NCBI GenBank assembly: GCA_016195385.1
Contig: JACPZS010000070.1
Location: forward strand, 1 to 62,132
Direction: 5' to 3'
Source: Verrucomicrobiota bacterium
Lineage (GTDB): Bacteria > Verrucomicrobiota > Verrucomicrobiia > Limisphaerales > JACPZS01
DNA length: 62,132 bases
Positions 51,989 to 60,555 of the stretch are shown here, piece after piece. The notes under the pieces were generated by a model. The model saw nothing but the letters and a program-made list of their open reading frames with translations. It ran no database searches and was not told the DNA's origin. Position 1 is the first letter of the stretch; each line of letters starts with the position of its first letter. The translations under genes were made by a program, and so were the position numbers.

Positions 51989-54900
51989 TCATTGGCTCGG
52001 CTTGCCCGCTTTCGACAAAAGGAAACCAATGAGGTGATTAAACTCTTCGGCGGGAATCAACTCGCCGAAATTTTCCGGCATCAACGAAGTTTCCAACGCC
52101 CGCCGATCCACGATGTTCTTTTTTGGAATCGTGACTTCCTGGCCGGTCGCGATGGCCAGCACCACGGCTTCACCTTCTTCGCGACGAAATAAACCCGAAA
52201 CTGCCTCATCATCCTTCAACTCAATGATGGTCGTGTGGAACGCGGGATCGACGTTGCGGTTCGGGTCGAGCACGTCTTCGAGCACACGCTCAAGGCCGCG
52301 ATTGCCAATACCGTCGAGCTGCGGGCCGACTACTGTGCCGACGCCGTCGATCTGATGGCAAATACGACAGTTCTGCGTGAAAATTTGCTCGCCGCGCGCG
52401 GGGGAAGCTTTCGTCGGGTCATACGCCGCGCGGCGCTGGTCGATCAACTTTTGAGCAACCTCGTTGGCCGACGGCACGGATTTTACCAACTCCGCGATGC
52501 GCGCCGCCGCGTTATCGGGTTTGGCCGCGATCACTTGGTTTTTGACGGCGCGTTGTTGCAGTAAACTGGCGGACGCTTTGCCGTCTTTCACCAAGGACAA
52601 CAATTGTTCGGCGCCGGCCGTGTTTCCGGCGAGCGTCTGAGCCAACTTGATTTGCAGCCGATTCGGTGTGGTGCGCAGGGCTTCGATCAGCGTGGCGTGA
52701 TCGACGTCCGGCTTTTTCTCGACCAGAGCCGCGACGATCTTCGTGCGCAGGTTTTCCGAAACCGCCGCGTCGTTCACGATGGCCGCGAGCGCCACGCGCG
52801 GTTCGCTGGGTGTGAATGACGCCAGCGTGCGGGCCGCCGCGCCGCGAGTTTCAAGTTCGCTGGCCGCGCTCGTCAGCAATTTGACGAGGTGTCCTTGCAA
52901 CGCTGGCACCGGCAGCGTGCGGACCAATTCCGCGGCGGCCTGCTGGCGCAGACCGATTGAGTTCGGGCTGACGGCTGGCACCGTCACGACGGCTGGCTCA
53001 AATCTTCCGACGGCAAGCCAGGCATACGCGCTTTCGGTGACGGCGTCGGTGACTTCGATGAACGCTTGTCTGCCTGCGTGCGCGGCCAAGTCCCACGTCA
53101 CGGCCTGCGCGAGGTCGTTGCGTGGCGCGAAAGTTTCGGCCAGCACGCCCTGGCCATCCGTCGAGCGAAGGCGCACCACGTTCTTCTTCAAAGCCGGCTG
53201 GTCGGGAAAACCATCGTGGCCGGCGAGGAAAAATTTCAATCTCGCCGGAACGGTGAATGATTTCGAGCGCAGCGTGCCCGTGAGCCGCTCGCCGCCGGGT
53301 GGCAAGCTACACAGGAACGGCGAGCCTTGATCGCCGTCGGCGGAGTTTCGCTTCTGGACGAACCACGGATTCGCGGTCGGCGCGCCCGGCAGTGGCGAGG
53401 AAGTCCAATCGAGCGCCGTGGCATCCGTCGAATCGAGCAGCTTCGCGGCAAGGTCCGCGCCCCATTGCTTGCCTGGATCGCCCAGCGCCGCGCCGCGTTG
53501 CTCGGTGCCTTGCTGGATGGACTGAAAGAGCGCGAGTTGGAAATCGAGATCGTCGGGGAATTTCTTGCGCGTGAAGTCGGCGAGCGAATCCATCTTCGTG
53601 GCGGGCGCGTAGCGCGCGATATGCCGGAGATAATTCGAAAGCGTCTGCTTGTCCTCGGAGTATTTTTCGATGTGACGCAGCAGAAATTCACCGGCGTCGG
53701 CGGAAGGCACGGCGACTGCGACATCCGCGAGCGCGCGTGAATCGGTCTCGCTCAGATTTTCTTTTTGGAGCCTCGCCAGCACTCCGTCAGCTTTGAGTTG
53801 GTCGCGCAACGCCTTGCGCACTACGTGGAGCAAATGCGTGTCAGCCGAGGGCACCTTGGCGCGAAGATTGAGCAATGGACCTACGTTGTCGAACGACGGC
53901 CAGGCACCTAGCGCTTCGGCTGCGCAACGTTGAACGAGGCCGTCCTTGTCGTTGAGCGCGGTGACAACAACTGCTCGGAGCGCAGTCTTCAGGCCGTTTT
54001 CTCGCTCGCTTGTCTTCAACGTCGAAGCGGCCTGAAGGCCGCGCTCCGCCAGAACGCGCTGCGCGTGGACGCGCACGCTCGCGTCGGCGTTAGCCGCAGC
54101 AGATTCTATCGCGGCATCGTCGAGCGCGTCCAAACGATTGAGCAACCAAAGATCGTGGATGTGTTCGAGCGGCACGGCTTTGCTCGCATTTAACGCGCGC
54201 TTCACGGGCTGTGCCGCATCCTTGCCAAAGCGATCTTGGATCTCATTCATCGCCAGCATCCGCCGGGCGAGGCTCGGCGAACGGAGTTCTTGGATCAACC
54301 CGTCGAGATCCTGCGGCAGAGCGGCGGGACGCAATTTCGGTTTGCCATCCGGGCCTTTGTAAACCACGCGCCAGATGCGGCCGCGCTCGCGGTCGCGACC
54401 CGGATGCAGCAGCGGCACTTCGTAATGGCCGATGATGCGGTTGTAAAAATCCGCGATGTAAAACGCGCCGTCCGGGCCGAGCAAATTATCGACGGGCCGA
54501 AACCACGGATCGTCGCATTTCACGAAATCATCCAGTTCGTTCGCGTGCGGCGACGAGCCGTTGAACGTGAGCCGGTCGCGGTTGACGCGGCTGGTCATCA
54601 CGTTTCCGATGAAGGTGTTGTTCTGAAATTCCTCCGGCCACAAATCGTCGGCGTAAAAAACCATGCCGCCGATGGCGGTCGAGCCGTGGCTGTGCTCCAT
54701 CAACACGGGCGCGAAGCCGAGTCCGTCGTGCGGTTTGCCGAAGCTCGGATAGTAGCCGCCGGCGAGCAGTTGATAAGTCGGCGCGCTGTGGCAATCGCTC
54801 GAATAAAGATTGCCGGCGGCGTCCCACGCGAGACCGAAAGGATTCACCTGTCCGTGCGTGTGTTGCTCAATGCGCGAACCGTCGAGCCTCATGCGATAGG

Positions 54901-55597
54901 TGTTGCCAGAGTTCAGATCGACGTGGCTGCCGTCGCGCGCCGTGACGTGCGAATCGTTGTTGTAGCCATGCGTCGCGTAAAGCCAGCCGTCGAAGCCGCG
55001 CCGAAACGAAGCCTGATTGCCGTGCGTATCGCGCGTGTGATCGAACGGGCCATAAAGAATTTCTTTCTTGTCCGCTTTGCCGTCGCCATCGGTGTCGTGC
55101 AGGAACCAGATGTTCGGAATGCTCCAGACGATGCAGCCGTCGCCGTGCGGATAAATGCCGATGGGAATATTCAAGCCGTCGGCGAACTGCGTGACTTTGC
55201 GCGCGCGTCCGTCGGGACCGAAGTCTTCGAAGATCATCACGCGGTCACGGGCCGGTTTGTCGAGCGGCGCGGGAAACGGATACTCGCGGCTGGTCGTGAC
55301 CCAGAGCCGACCCTTCGCGTCGAACGCCATGTTCATCGGTTTGTTGATGTCCGGCTCGGTGGCGACGAGTTGCATTTCGAAACCGGGCGGGAGGCGAAAG
55401 GATTTCAATTCCTGCTCGCCCGGGGCCGGCTCTGTGGTGCGGACGTTTTCGGAGAAGGGATCGGCGGCGGCGAAAGCCACGGGATTCAAGGCGAAGCTGG
55501 CACAGAAGATCGAGCAACGTACCCAAACACGCCAACGCATGTCGATGGCGCGCGCAGCAAGTTTCAGCAAAATGAACGCGATGGATTTTTGACACAT
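51989..55597 (-). CDS. PVC-type haem-binding CxxCH protein with propeller and HEAT-like region
   Basis: A 1202-residue exported protein. A signal sequence starts at Met20 (MRWRVWVRCSIFCASFAL), so the real start may be the ATG at 55540. Residues 60-440 form the membrane-bound dehydrogenase-type propeller, with LKSFRLPPGFEMQLVATEPD, MNMAFDAKGRLWVTTSREYP, DTDGDGKADKKEILYGPFDH and QVNPFGLAWDAAGNLYSSD. Residues 450-700 are helical HEAT-like repeats. A C-terminal haem domain has CRICH at 1077-1081 and a candidate Met ligand near SLMPENFG (about 1173). The family is common in Verrucomicrobia and Planctomycetes, probably oxidising sugars or alcohols in the periplasm. It follows the Big_5 gene convergently. 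Confidence 0.93.
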   Translation of the reverse strand: MCQKSIAFILLKLAARAIDMRWRVWVRCSIFCASFALNPVAFAAADPFSENVRTTEPAPGEQELKSFRLPPGFEMQLVATEPDINKPMNMAFDAKGRLWVTTSREYPFPAPLDKPARDRVMIFEDFGPDGRARKVTQFADGLNIPIGIYPHGDGCIVWSIPNIWFLHDTDGDGKADKKEILYGPFDHTRDTHGNQASFRRGFDGWLYATHGYNNDSHVTARDGSHVDLNSGNTYRMRLDGSRIEQHTHGQVNPFGLAWDAAGNLYSSDCHSAPTYQLLAGGYYPSFGKPHDGLGFAPVLMEHSHGSTAIGGMVFYADDLWPEEFQNNTFIGNVMTSRVNRDRLTFNGSSPHANELDDFVKCDDPWFRPVDNLLGPDGAFYIADFYNRIIGHYEVPLLHPGRDRERGRIWRVVYKGPDGKPKLRPAALPQDLDGLIQELRSPSLARRMLAMNEIQDRFGKDAAQPVKRALNASKAVPLEHIHDLWLLNRLDALDDAAIESAAANADASVRVHAQRVLAERGLQAASTLKTSERENGLKTALRAVVVTALNDKDGLVQRCAAEALGAWPSFDNVGPLLNLRAKVPSADTHLLHVVRKALRDQLKADGVLARLQKENLSETDSRALADVAVAVPSADAGEFLLRHIEKYSEDKQTLSNYLRHIARYAPATKMDSLADFTRKKFPDDLDFQLALFQSIQQGTEQRGAALGDPGKQWGADLAAKLLDSTDATALDWTSSPLPGAPTANPWFVQKRNSADGDQGSPFLCSLPPGGERLTGTLRSKSFTVPARLKFFLAGHDGFPDQPALKKNVVRLRSTDGQGVLAETFAPRNDLAQAVTWDLAAHAGRQAFIEVTDAVTESAYAWLAVGRFEPAVVTVPAVSPNSIGLRQQAAAELVRTLPVPALQGHLVKLLTSAASELETRGAAARTLASFTPSEPRVALAAIVNDAAVSENLRTKIVAALVEKKPDVDHATLIEALRTTPNRLQIKLAQTLAGNTAGAEQLLSLVKDGKASASLLQQRAVKNQVIAAKPDNAAARIAELVKSVPSANEVAQKLIDQRRAAYDPTKASPARGEQIFTQNCRICHQIDGVGTVVGPQLDGIGNRGLERVLEDVLDPNRNVDPAFHTTIIELKDDEAVSGLFRREEGEAVVLAIATGQEVTIPKKNIVDRRALETSLMPENFGELIPAEEFNHLIGFLLSKAGKPSQ

Positions 55598-55725
55598 AGT
55601 TTTGGTGCTAGGCTAATGGGATTTTCACGGTCGCCAAGCGTGAAAAACATCGATGCGTGCGCGGCCAAAAAACGGCTTGCACGAGTCGGGGCCACATTTA
55701 CCATGCCCGAAGCTCATTACCTGGC

Positions 55726-56451
55726 ATGACACGCAAAAGATTTTCCCGCCAGTTCTGCCTTGGATTCACGCTCATCGAATTGCTGGTCGTGATCGCGATC
55801 ATTGCCATCCTTGCTTCCATGCTGCTCCCGGCGCTCGCCAAGGCGAAGGAGCGCGCCGCCCGGATCAAGTGCTTGAACAACATGCGCCAGGTCGGCCTGG
55901 GGTTGATTCTCTATGAGGATGACTTTCAGCGTTTGCCGAACACGGATAGTCAGGTGCCCGACTTTGCCGTGAACCCGCAGCCATCGTACCTGAAATTGCT
56001 CCGTCCTTTGCTGGCCACGGACAAAGTTTTCGTCTGCCCGAGCGCCAAACCGTCGAAAAATCCGGGTGAGACGCCGACCACCAACAGCCATACTTCGTAC
56101 ATGGGGAACGCCGTGGTCATGGGACGGAAACTGGAAGCAATTCCGAACTCTTCCGAGATCGTTTTCCTCCAGGAAACGCTTTGGGATATCAACGTCTGCG
56201 CGCTGCGCCCGTGGAAACTCAACCCCGCCGTGGACAACAGCAAATCCGAGTACACCTGGTGGCAGGATCGGCAGACGTACGGCTTCCAGCTCTACAGTTT
56301 CATCCACACCAAGGGCGGCAACCTCCTGTTCACGGACGGGCACGCGCAGTACCGCAAGAACTCCACGTTGCGGAGCCGGGAATTCGGTTTAACGCCGGGC
56401 GAGGACACGACGGCGGCAGCTTCGACCAAAAATTATCGCGCGGCGTTTTGA
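55726..56451 (+). CDS. Prepilin-like secreted protein
   Basis: A 241-residue protein whose start at the ATG 55726 gives [20 protein letters not shown], a type IV pilin/pseudopilin-like leader with cleavage after the Gly of [11 protein letters not shown] and a hydrophobic helix. An open upstream extension (to 55657) is unlikely because it puts a long segment before the leader. The remainder has the [17 protein letters not shown] block and a C-terminal [13 protein letters not shown] segment, which define the PVC 'prepilin-type N-terminal cleavage/methylation' group. Such proteins occur in tens to hundreds of copies per genome. It would be processed by a prepilin peptidase. Confidence 0.93.
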   Translation: MTRKRFSRQFCLGFTLIELLVVIAIIAILASMLLPALAKAKERAARIKCLNNMRQVGLGLILYEDDFQRLPNTDSQVPDFAVNPQPSYLKLLRPLLATDKVFVCPSAKPSKNPGETPTTNSHTSYMGNAVVMGRKLEAIPNSSEIVFLQETLWDINVCALRPWKLNPAVDNSKSEYTWWQDRQTYGFQLYSFIHTKGGNLLFTDGHAQYRKNSTLRSREFGLTPGEDTTAAASTKNYRAAF

Positions 56452-56481
56452 GCTGCTCCGGCATCCTGGACTATTGCAAAA

Positions 56482-57231
56482 TCACTTCGCCGCCTGCTTT
56501 CGGAACACGAGGATGTGCTGGCGCGGCAGTGTCGCGATAGTTTCGCCCCAGACGAGCGAATGCGCGGCCATCTCCTTGCGCACTTGCGCCTCGGCCATTT
56601 TGTGGACGCGCTTGATCGGCACGGTGGGATCTTCCGCGCGATACTCCACGAAGACGACGCGTCCGCCGGGCTTGAGAGCGCGGGCAATGGCCTGCATCAT
56701 CTCGTGCGGGTGCGAGAACTCGTGATACACATCGACCATGAGCGCGAGGTCGATGGAATTCGCTGAGAGGTTCGGATCGTCGATCTTGCCGAGCACCGGC
56801 TTGACGTTGCCGATTTTCAACTCCGCCATCTTGTTCGTGAGCAACGTCAGCATCTCCGGCTGGATGTCCACCGCGAAAATTTTTCCGCCGGGACCGACTT
56901 TGCGCGCCAGCCGCCGCGTGAAATAGCCCGTGCCCGCGCCGATGTCCGCCACGGCGTCGCCGGGTTTCAGCTTCAACGCTTCAACCACGAGGTCCGGCTT
57001 TTCTTCATCCTCGCGCTCCGGGCGTTCGAGCCAATCAGCGCCTTCATGGCCCATGACCTGGGCAATCTCGCGACCGAAATAAAACTTCCCGATGCCGTCC
57101 GGGTCGTGCTGTTCGCGAAAGGTGTAAATCGGCGCGGCGGAGTTTTGCTCGGCGGCAACGGCGAATCGCGGGAAGCAGACTATCGCGCACAAGGTCGAGA
57201 GAACGAGTATCGGAATAGATCGGGCATTCAT
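56482..57231 (-). CDS. Exported class I SAM-dependent methyltransferase
   Basis: A 249-residue protein with a signal peptide (MNARSIPILVLSTLCAIVCF, ending VAAEQ), so it would act outside the cytoplasm, which is odd for a SAM-dependent enzyme. A DPDGIGKFYFGREIAQVMGH block at about 43-62 comes first, then motif I VADIGAGTGYFTRRL at 94-108, VDIQPEML at about 120, and VDVYHEFSHPHEM near 160. The same first 60 residues recur in a broken copy at 58604-58836. The start at 57231 is chosen because homologues open with the signal peptide. The substrate is unknown. Confidence 0.88.
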   Translation of the reverse strand: MNARSIPILVLSTLCAIVCFPRFAVAAEQNSAAPIYTFREQHDPDGIGKFYFGREIAQVMGHEGADWLERPEREDEEKPDLVVEALKLKPGDAVADIGAGTGYFTRRLARKVGPGGKIFAVDIQPEMLTLLTNKMAELKIGNVKPVLGKIDDPNLSANSIDLALMVDVYHEFSHPHEMMQAIARALKPGGRVVFVEYRAEDPTVPIKRVHKMAEAQVRKEMAAHSLVWGETIATLPRQHILVFRKQAAK

Positions 57232-57269
57232 GGTTTCGGTTGAGTGTGAAGGAGAAGGCAACGATTATG

Positions 57270-58400
57270 TTACCGCGAGTGTCCTTTGTCACGGATGCTG
57301 AAATAATTCGTGCGAGGGCCAACGTGGTGGGTAATCACACTGTAATTCTTACCGCCGATTGGATAGGTGAGCGTGATAAAGCAATGTTGGGCCTTGTTCG
57401 CGCGAAGGTCGGAATTTCGCACTGCAACCAGACTACTAGAATCATCAGCATCTGATTCGCCCTGGTTAAGATACAACTGGTAAAGCATCGTCTTTGGATC
57501 CAACAACCTTTTCAACCTCTTCCGCAGTTCCTTTGGACCCGCTTGCCTATCATCTACACCATTGTTTAAAATCACTACCGACGGCCGGGCTATCGTAAAA
57601 AGGCCGTCTGGGTTGCTGTCACTTCCTCCGTGATGGGCCGTCCTGTAAACATCCACACCACCTGCAAGTTCGCCGGCACCTTGGAATAAGCGCCCAGCGA
57701 CCTCACACCAAAGATCCCCGGTGTCGAGGTATCGAAAATTATCAACGGAGAGCATTAACGCGATACTGTTTCGGTTCTCAAGTTCAGTATTGTCCCCGTT
57801 GGGTGAGCAAAAGTTGTGCGACTGCTCGCGAGCCGAATCATTTACCGTTAGCCCATTGACGGCGACCACAGTTAATTTGATCGTATGTCCATTCCATTTA
57901 TTGCTGTAGATAGTGTCTCCTAGCTTCACAATGGTCGTCGCCTTATTCAAGCTGAGGTTCTCTGTCGCAGTGTATCTCTTGAATTGATCTAGCGCAGTAT
58001 TTGTGATCGAAGCAGAGTTCGTTCGTCCGTACATCTGTCTCACCGTGACGCGTCGTGGTGAATTAACGATCTTTCCATTGAAGTCGCTTGCGCCAATCCC
58101 ACCGATGTGGTCATTGTGCCAATGCGTCGAAATGTAGTGGTGGATTACATTGGTCTTCAGCTCTTGAATGATCACATTACAAATCCGGTCGGCGCATGTG
58201 CCACCATTGGTGTCAGGTCTATCAGCATTACCAGAGTCAATTAGAATCACCGTGCCGTCAGGTAAGGCGATCAAAGTCGAGGCGTGTGTTGCGAGCCAGA
58301 ATATTTTCAGCAGACCTGCATCCGAACGAGTGGCCGCGGTGCTTGTCACTGTCGAAAGCAATAATCCAAATAGAGTCACCAGAAGAGAGATTGATTTCAT
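57270..58400 (-). CDS. Exported MBL-fold metallohydrolase
   Basis: A 376-residue protein with an N-terminal signal segment (MKSISLLVTLFGLLLSTVTS) from the ATG at 58400; longer open frames upstream have no support. The metallo-beta-lactamase motif is THWHNDHIG (His93, His95, Asp97, His98), preceded by ILIDSGNADRP, a metal-site strand, and followed by YLDTGDLWCEVAGRL and TAHHGGSDSN (the second His pair), then SVVILNNGVDD. The layout resembles ComEC-type and competence-related exported MBL proteins. Base composition is visibly AT-richer than its neighbours, suggesting separate origin. It lies between the intact and the broken methyltransferase copies. Confidence 0.88.
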   Translation of the reverse strand: MKSISLLVTLFGLLLSTVTSTAATRSDAGLLKIFWLATHASTLIALPDGTVILIDSGNADRPDTNGGTCADRICNVIIQELKTNVIHHYISTHWHNDHIGGIGASDFNGKIVNSPRRVTVRQMYGRTNSASITNTALDQFKRYTATENLSLNKATTIVKLGDTIYSNKWNGHTIKLTVVAVNGLTVNDSAREQSHNFCSPNGDNTELENRNSIALMLSVDNFRYLDTGDLWCEVAGRLFQGAGELAGGVDVYRTAHHGGSDSNPDGLFTIARPSVVILNNGVDDRQAGPKELRKRLKRLLDPKTMLYQLYLNQGESDADDSSSLVAVRNSDLRANKAQHCFITLTYPIGGKNYSVITHHVGPRTNYFSIRDKGHSR

Positions 58401-58493
58401 ATTTTTCTTTGGGCGTAATGAGAAATTGCGATTATGGGACTCAGGATACATCGTTGATTTGGTTGCGGCCATAGTTGCTTTCTCCAATTCACA

Positions 58494-58836
58494 TTACTCC
58501 CACCCAATCTTGCGTCCTTTATTCTGTTCTTCGAGCCACTTCATGAGCGGGTGGTAGTATTCAAGGATCGCGCGCGTGGAAAGTTCTTTACCGCTCGGCG
58601 CCTTCGTGGCCCATGACTTGGGCAATCTCGCGGCCGAAATAAAATTTGCCGATGCCATCCGGGTCGTGCTGCTCGCGGTAAGTGTAAATCGGCGCAAAGG
58701 AACTTTGCTCGGCGGCATGGGCCGGACGCGCGAAGCTCACAACCGCCCAAATCATGAAAAAAGCAACTGCTGGAACTTGCCATCGCGGTTTCATACTGAC
58801 GAATCTGCGCCAGTTATTTCGTGAAAACAAACTCAA
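58494..58836 (-). pseudogene. Chimeric remnant: methyltransferase 5' end joined to M2-peptidase 3' end
   Basis: Reading the minus strand from 58836, the frame encodes a signal segment and then AAEQSSFAPIYTYREQHDPD and IGKFYFGREIAQVMGHEGAE, almost the same as the first 65 residues of the methyltransferase at 56482-57231. It stops at a TAA at about 58591, close to the junction. In another frame the sequence continues GKELSTRAILEYYHPLMKW, then LEEQNKGRKIGWE and a stop at 58494, which is how M2 (angiotensin-converting-enzyme-like) peptidases end. The internal parts of both genes are missing. This is best explained by a deletion fusing two neighbours, leaving a non-functional scar. Confidence 0.85.
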
Positions 58837-59109
58837 TTCGGGGACTTTTTCCCCACCGAGCAGCCATTTGAAATAGCCAATTCCTTCAAGGCTGAGTGAT
58901 GCGCGCTCAATATAGATCGAATCCCGTCAGCCGCAGAGTTGGGTCTTTCGTCCCTCCGGGATTTGTCCGGCATGACACCATCCAATCCAGCGCTAAAGCA
59001 CTGAGCCGAACCTAATCGTGTGATATGACAAATTCGCCGAATACAGGTAGCAGACCGCCAGCTTGCCCGGTGACCGCATGGCACTCGTGCTTGCCAACAG
59101 ACAAGAACC

Positions 59110-59388
59110 ATGTATCGTCGCCTAACCATGCCAAAGTCACCTGAATCAAAGAATATTGTCGCGCAATTCGAGTATCCGATGCGCGTGGAAATCCGCCGTG
59201 GAAAATTCGAGCCGCTCGATTCGATCGGCCTCCTCGATGTGAACAAACTCAGCGAAGGTTCCCACAAGCTCTGCGTCGGTTACGTACAAGGAGGATGTTG
59301 CCCCGCGAAGACGTATGCGACTGTAAGAGCCGGGAAAGTTATCGACGTCACGGTCGAAGCCTGTAAAAAGCGGCGAAAGCGATCGTAA
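59110..59388 (+). CDS. Small protein, possibly the front part of a frameshifted gene
   Basis: A 92-residue protein (start at the ATG 59110, or at 59128 giving MPKSPESK). The core EYPMRVEIRRGKFEPLDSIG, then DVNKLSEGSHKLCVGYVQGG and CCPAKTYATVRAGKVIDVTV, looks like a folded small beta protein. Its end (VEACKKRRKRS) runs into a 21-base tandem repeat. If one base were added in the A5 tract at 59365-59369, the frame would continue as CKKAAKAIVKEAKAIVKEA through the repeat and join the frame of 59481-59681. The function is unknown. Confidence 0.55.
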   Translation: MYRRLTMPKSPESKNIVAQFEYPMRVEIRRGKFEPLDSIGLLDVNKLSEGSHKLCVGYVQGGCCPAKTYATVRAGKVIDVTVEACKKRRKRS

Positions 59389-59435
59389 AGGAGGCGAAAG
59401 CGATCGTAAAGGAGGCGAAAGCGATCGTAAAGGAG
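59373..59435. repeat. 21-bp tandem repeat, three units
   Basis: Three consecutive identical units of GCGAAAGCGATCGTAAAGGA plus G, at 59373-59393, 59394-59414 and 59415-59435. In the downstream frame each unit encodes AKAIVKE; in the upstream gene's frame the first unit holds the stop codon. The unit is a multiple of 3, so copy-number changes would keep frame. Confidence 0.95.
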
Positions 59436-59480
59436 GCGGACAAGCGTGGCTATATTCAAAAACGGGCCAAGTGGACGCCG

Positions 59481-59681
59481 GTGCCCGTCAAAGAATTTTT
59501 CTCTTCGTCGGCGCAGATGGCGAGGATCATCATTTCCGGTTGGGAAACCGAAGGCGGCGGATGCGCGCAGATCTGTTGGGGGTCGGCGCCGATTCTGGAT
59601 TGCGTGTGGTGCTGCCGTACTGGGGACGAGTTGGAATGTGGTCTTGTTGGCATTGTCATCGAGGAGAACACTCCCGATTGA
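59481..59681 (+). CDS. Small Cys-rich frame, possible tail of the preceding gene
   Basis: A 66-residue open frame starting with GTG (MPVKEFFSSSAQMARIIISG). It continues upstream in the same frame without a start codon through the tandem repeat to a TAA at 59364. It contains six cysteines (GGGCAQICWGS, DCVWCCRTGDELECG). The codon use and the joined translation (AIVKEADKRGYIQKRAKWTP before it) suggest that it is the rear half of one protein with the frame at 59110-59388. As a separate gene it is doubtful. Confidence 0.4.
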   Translation: MPVKEFFSSSAQMARIIISGWETEGGGCAQICWGSAPILDCVWCCRTGDELECGLVGIVIEENTPD

Positions 59682-60011
59682 TTCTTACCGCGGCGGCGTA
59701 GCCATCGGGCTTGGACTTCGAATGCGAGAGTTTGCCATCGTGATTTCGCGCTGATGAATTTGGGTCAGCGAGTGCCGAATAACAAATTCAATTTCTGACC
59801 ACTTCAAGCGTTGGCTGCATGCTTATCCGTAAAAACAATCAACCCCTGGACACCTCAAAGCATCCACGGGCTGGTTTGTGACGGGCTTCGCGACCGCCGG
59901 CGTGGGCCGCCTGCGATGACCCTTGGGATGATGCCGTCGCGCGCGCGGCCTCGCCGTTGGGCAGGGCTGGAGGGATAATTCGACCGCTCTGGAAAAAAAC
60001 TTTAATCCTCT
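59682..60011. other. Gene-free spacer
   Basis: No protein frame with recognisable features was found in these 330 bases. A TAACAAATTC...CAAGCGTTGGC stretch at about 59780-59815 recalls the ends of an integron attC site, but it is too short and the core does not match. Confidence 0.45.
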
Positions 60012-60175
60012 TCCGGCGAAACTGCCGCGTGCCATCGGCGGCGCGAATTGAGTCCGGCGAAACTGCCGCGCCCAATCGGCGACGCAAATTGGGTCCAGCG
60101 AAACCGCCGCGCCCCACCGCCGCCGCCAGATGGGTCCGGCGAAACTGCCGCGCCCAATCGGCTTCGGGAAATCCA
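60012..60175. repeat. 41-bp tandem repeat, four units
   Basis: Units start at 60012, 60053, 60094 and 60135, each opening TCCGGCGAAACTGCCGCG (one has TCCAGCGAAACCGCCGCG). The 41-base period is not a multiple of three, so the array is unlikely to be coding. Units 2 and 4 share CGCCCAATCGGC. Confidence 0.9.
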
Positions 60176-60532
60176 CGCAAAAGGCAGTAAACGGCCAAAC
60201 AATGTGGCCAGCGACCTGCCAAACCACCACCGGGAGGGTCGTTGTCCCCACGACCCTGTATGTGCGTTCACCACGGCCACCGCCTCGCCAAGCATGTCTT
60301 TGGCGGGCAATGCGTGCTTCCGGCGGAAGTTTTAACCACGCAGGACACGGATTTCACGGAGGCTCGTTCGGCTCTGGCTGGGGCACGTCGCGGACGCGGG
60401 CGGGGCGGGGTTTGGATTTGACGGCAACATGCCCAAATGGTTATCTCAAGCGCATGAACAAGGCCGGAATGGCAATTTGGCGGGCCGGGAGGCAATACCC
60501 ATTGGTGCCGATACGTTGCGGCTCAATCTAAA
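60176..60532. other. Gene-free spacer before the cassette core site
   Basis: No gene is supported here. It holds a single arm of the ACGGAT-type repeat at 60333-60359 and leads into the integron-type core site at 60533. Confidence 0.5.
60333..60359. repeat. Lone arm of the ACGGAT-type palindromic repeat
   Basis: Reads AACCACGCAGGACACGGATT followed by TCACGG, one arm of the element found three times at 9.5-10.2 kb, without a visible partner arm. Confidence 0.65.
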
Positions 60533-60539
60533 GTTAGAC
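60533..60539 (+). other. Integron-type core site (GTTRRRY), left cassette boundary
   Basis: GTTAGAC fits the GTTRRRY core. The preceding GCGGCTCAATCTAAAGTTAG resembles the right ends of known attC and attI sites (for example GCGGCTTAACTC...GTTAG). No complementary left half was found upstream, so the site may be a remnant, or an attI-like end. The ORF of the cassette starts 17 bases after it, the usual close spacing. Confidence 0.6.
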
Positions 60540-60555
60540 GTAAGAATCAAGGTCA

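Noticed and set aside
54236..55729. A 497-codon open frame antisense to the PVC haem protein
   Set aside because: The opposite strand encodes the strongly conserved propeller domain; the antisense product is basic and featureless.
59777..59817. A second attC-like site near TAACAAATTC ... CAAGCGTTGGC
   Set aside because: The span is about 40 bases, too short for attC, and GTTGGCT does not fit GTTRRRY.
60507..60539. The left core site as an attI next to an integrase
   Set aside because: The end AAAGTTAG resembles attI sites, but no integrase gene lies upstream in the window, so only a core site is claimed.
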